NCBI GenBank assembly: GCA_022736535.1
Contig: DZCT01000187.1
Location: forward strand, 1-5,228
DNA length: 5,228 nt
Direction: 5' to 3'
Source of the DNA: Desulfatirhabdium butyrativorans
GTDB taxonomy: Bacteria; Desulfobacterota; Desulfobacteria; Desulfobacterales; JAIFKL01
A program made the position numbers and the translations under genes. Positions 5,072-5,228 of this stretch are shown here, piece after piece. The notes below the pieces were generated by a model. The model did not search any database and was not told the DNA's origin. It saw only the letters and a list, made by a program, of their open reading frames with translations. Numbering within the stretch: position 1 is the stretch's first letter; each line of letters begins with the position of its first letter.

Positions 5072-5228
5072 ACCAAATGTCATTTCGACGAACGCAGTGA
5101 GGAGAAATCTTTGCAACGGGCGTTAAGATTTCTCGCTGCGCTCGAAATGACATGAAGCAAAGCCGGAATGACAACCAAATGTCATTTCGACGAACGCAGT
5201 GAGGAGAAATCTTTGCAACGGGCGTTAA
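5072..5228. repeat. Tandem copies of a CATTTCGA-type palindromic repeat
   Basis: Positions 5072-5126 and 5174-5228 are identical over 55 bases with a period of 102; the second copy runs out of the window. Inside each unit the left arm GTCATTTCGA...GAGAAATC (5079-5109) is mirrored by GATTTCTCGCTGCGCTCGAA through ATGAC (5127-5151), separated by the 17-base stretch 5110-5126. A smaller inverted pair, CGGAATGACA (5164-5173) and TGTCATTTCG (5180-5189), joins the units. It encodes only the SFRAQREI-like spurious peptide on the minus strand, a string often seen in mis-called frames. This is a REP- or MITE-like non-autonomous repeat upstream of the solute-binding protein gene; no transposase is seen. 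Confidence 0.85.

Noticed and set aside
4947..5174. 75-residue minus-strand frame with an SFRAQREI string
   Set aside because: Translation of the palindromic repeat overlapping the signal peptide of the supported gene in another frame; such strings are known artefacts of this repeat type.

Overview
The window looks like a piece of chromosome from a strictly or facultatively anaerobic Gram-negative bacterium, most likely a sulfate-reducing relative of the Desulfobacterales (Desulfonema/Desulfococcus type). This is inferred from the style of the proteins (an acyl-CoA dehydrogenase with a GTG start, a UbiB with a GRTYRHLNRYRQIL-type N terminus, an orphan solute-binding protein) and from intergenic DNA rich in short palindromic repeats. 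No marker gene fixes the taxonomy.

Layout, left to right. Positions 1-157 hold a very short reading frame (25 residues, CPRC motif) with a strong ribosome binding site; a hairpin inside it, oriented to end transcripts on the minus strand, is followed by gene-free DNA. Positions 158-702 contain no convincing gene: there is an imperfect inverted repeat built from CACAGAG/CTCTGTG units (230-373), a GC-rich hairpin (454-475) and an AT-rich leader. Then come two plus-strand genes: an acyl-CoA dehydrogenase (703-1860) and a UbiB/ABC1-family atypical kinase (1945-3645). Between them lies an 84-base spacer that can fold into two mutually exclusive hairpins directly before the ubiB start. Two minus-strand genes face them: a UbiX-type flavin prenyltransferase (3686-4249) and, upstream of it, a secreted solute-binding protein (4283-5011) that probably shares its transcript. 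A strong hairpin sits in the 40-base tail-to-tail gap between ubiB and ubiX. The right end (5072-5228) carries two identical 55-base copies of a CATTTCGA-type palindromic repeat, running out of the window.

Functionally, the acyl-CoA dehydrogenase would oxidise an acyl-CoA and pass electrons via ETF towards the quinone pool. UbiB belongs to the family needed for making or distributing isoprenoid quinones. UbiX makes prenylated FMN for UbiD-type decarboxylases, which in such anaerobes serve menaquinone synthesis or aromatic acid breakdown. A loose quinone/acyl-CoA theme is therefore possible, but each gene is also common as a stand-alone housekeeping gene. I see no clear undescribed multi-gene system here; the most unusual material is the intergenic repeats and the start region of ubiB.
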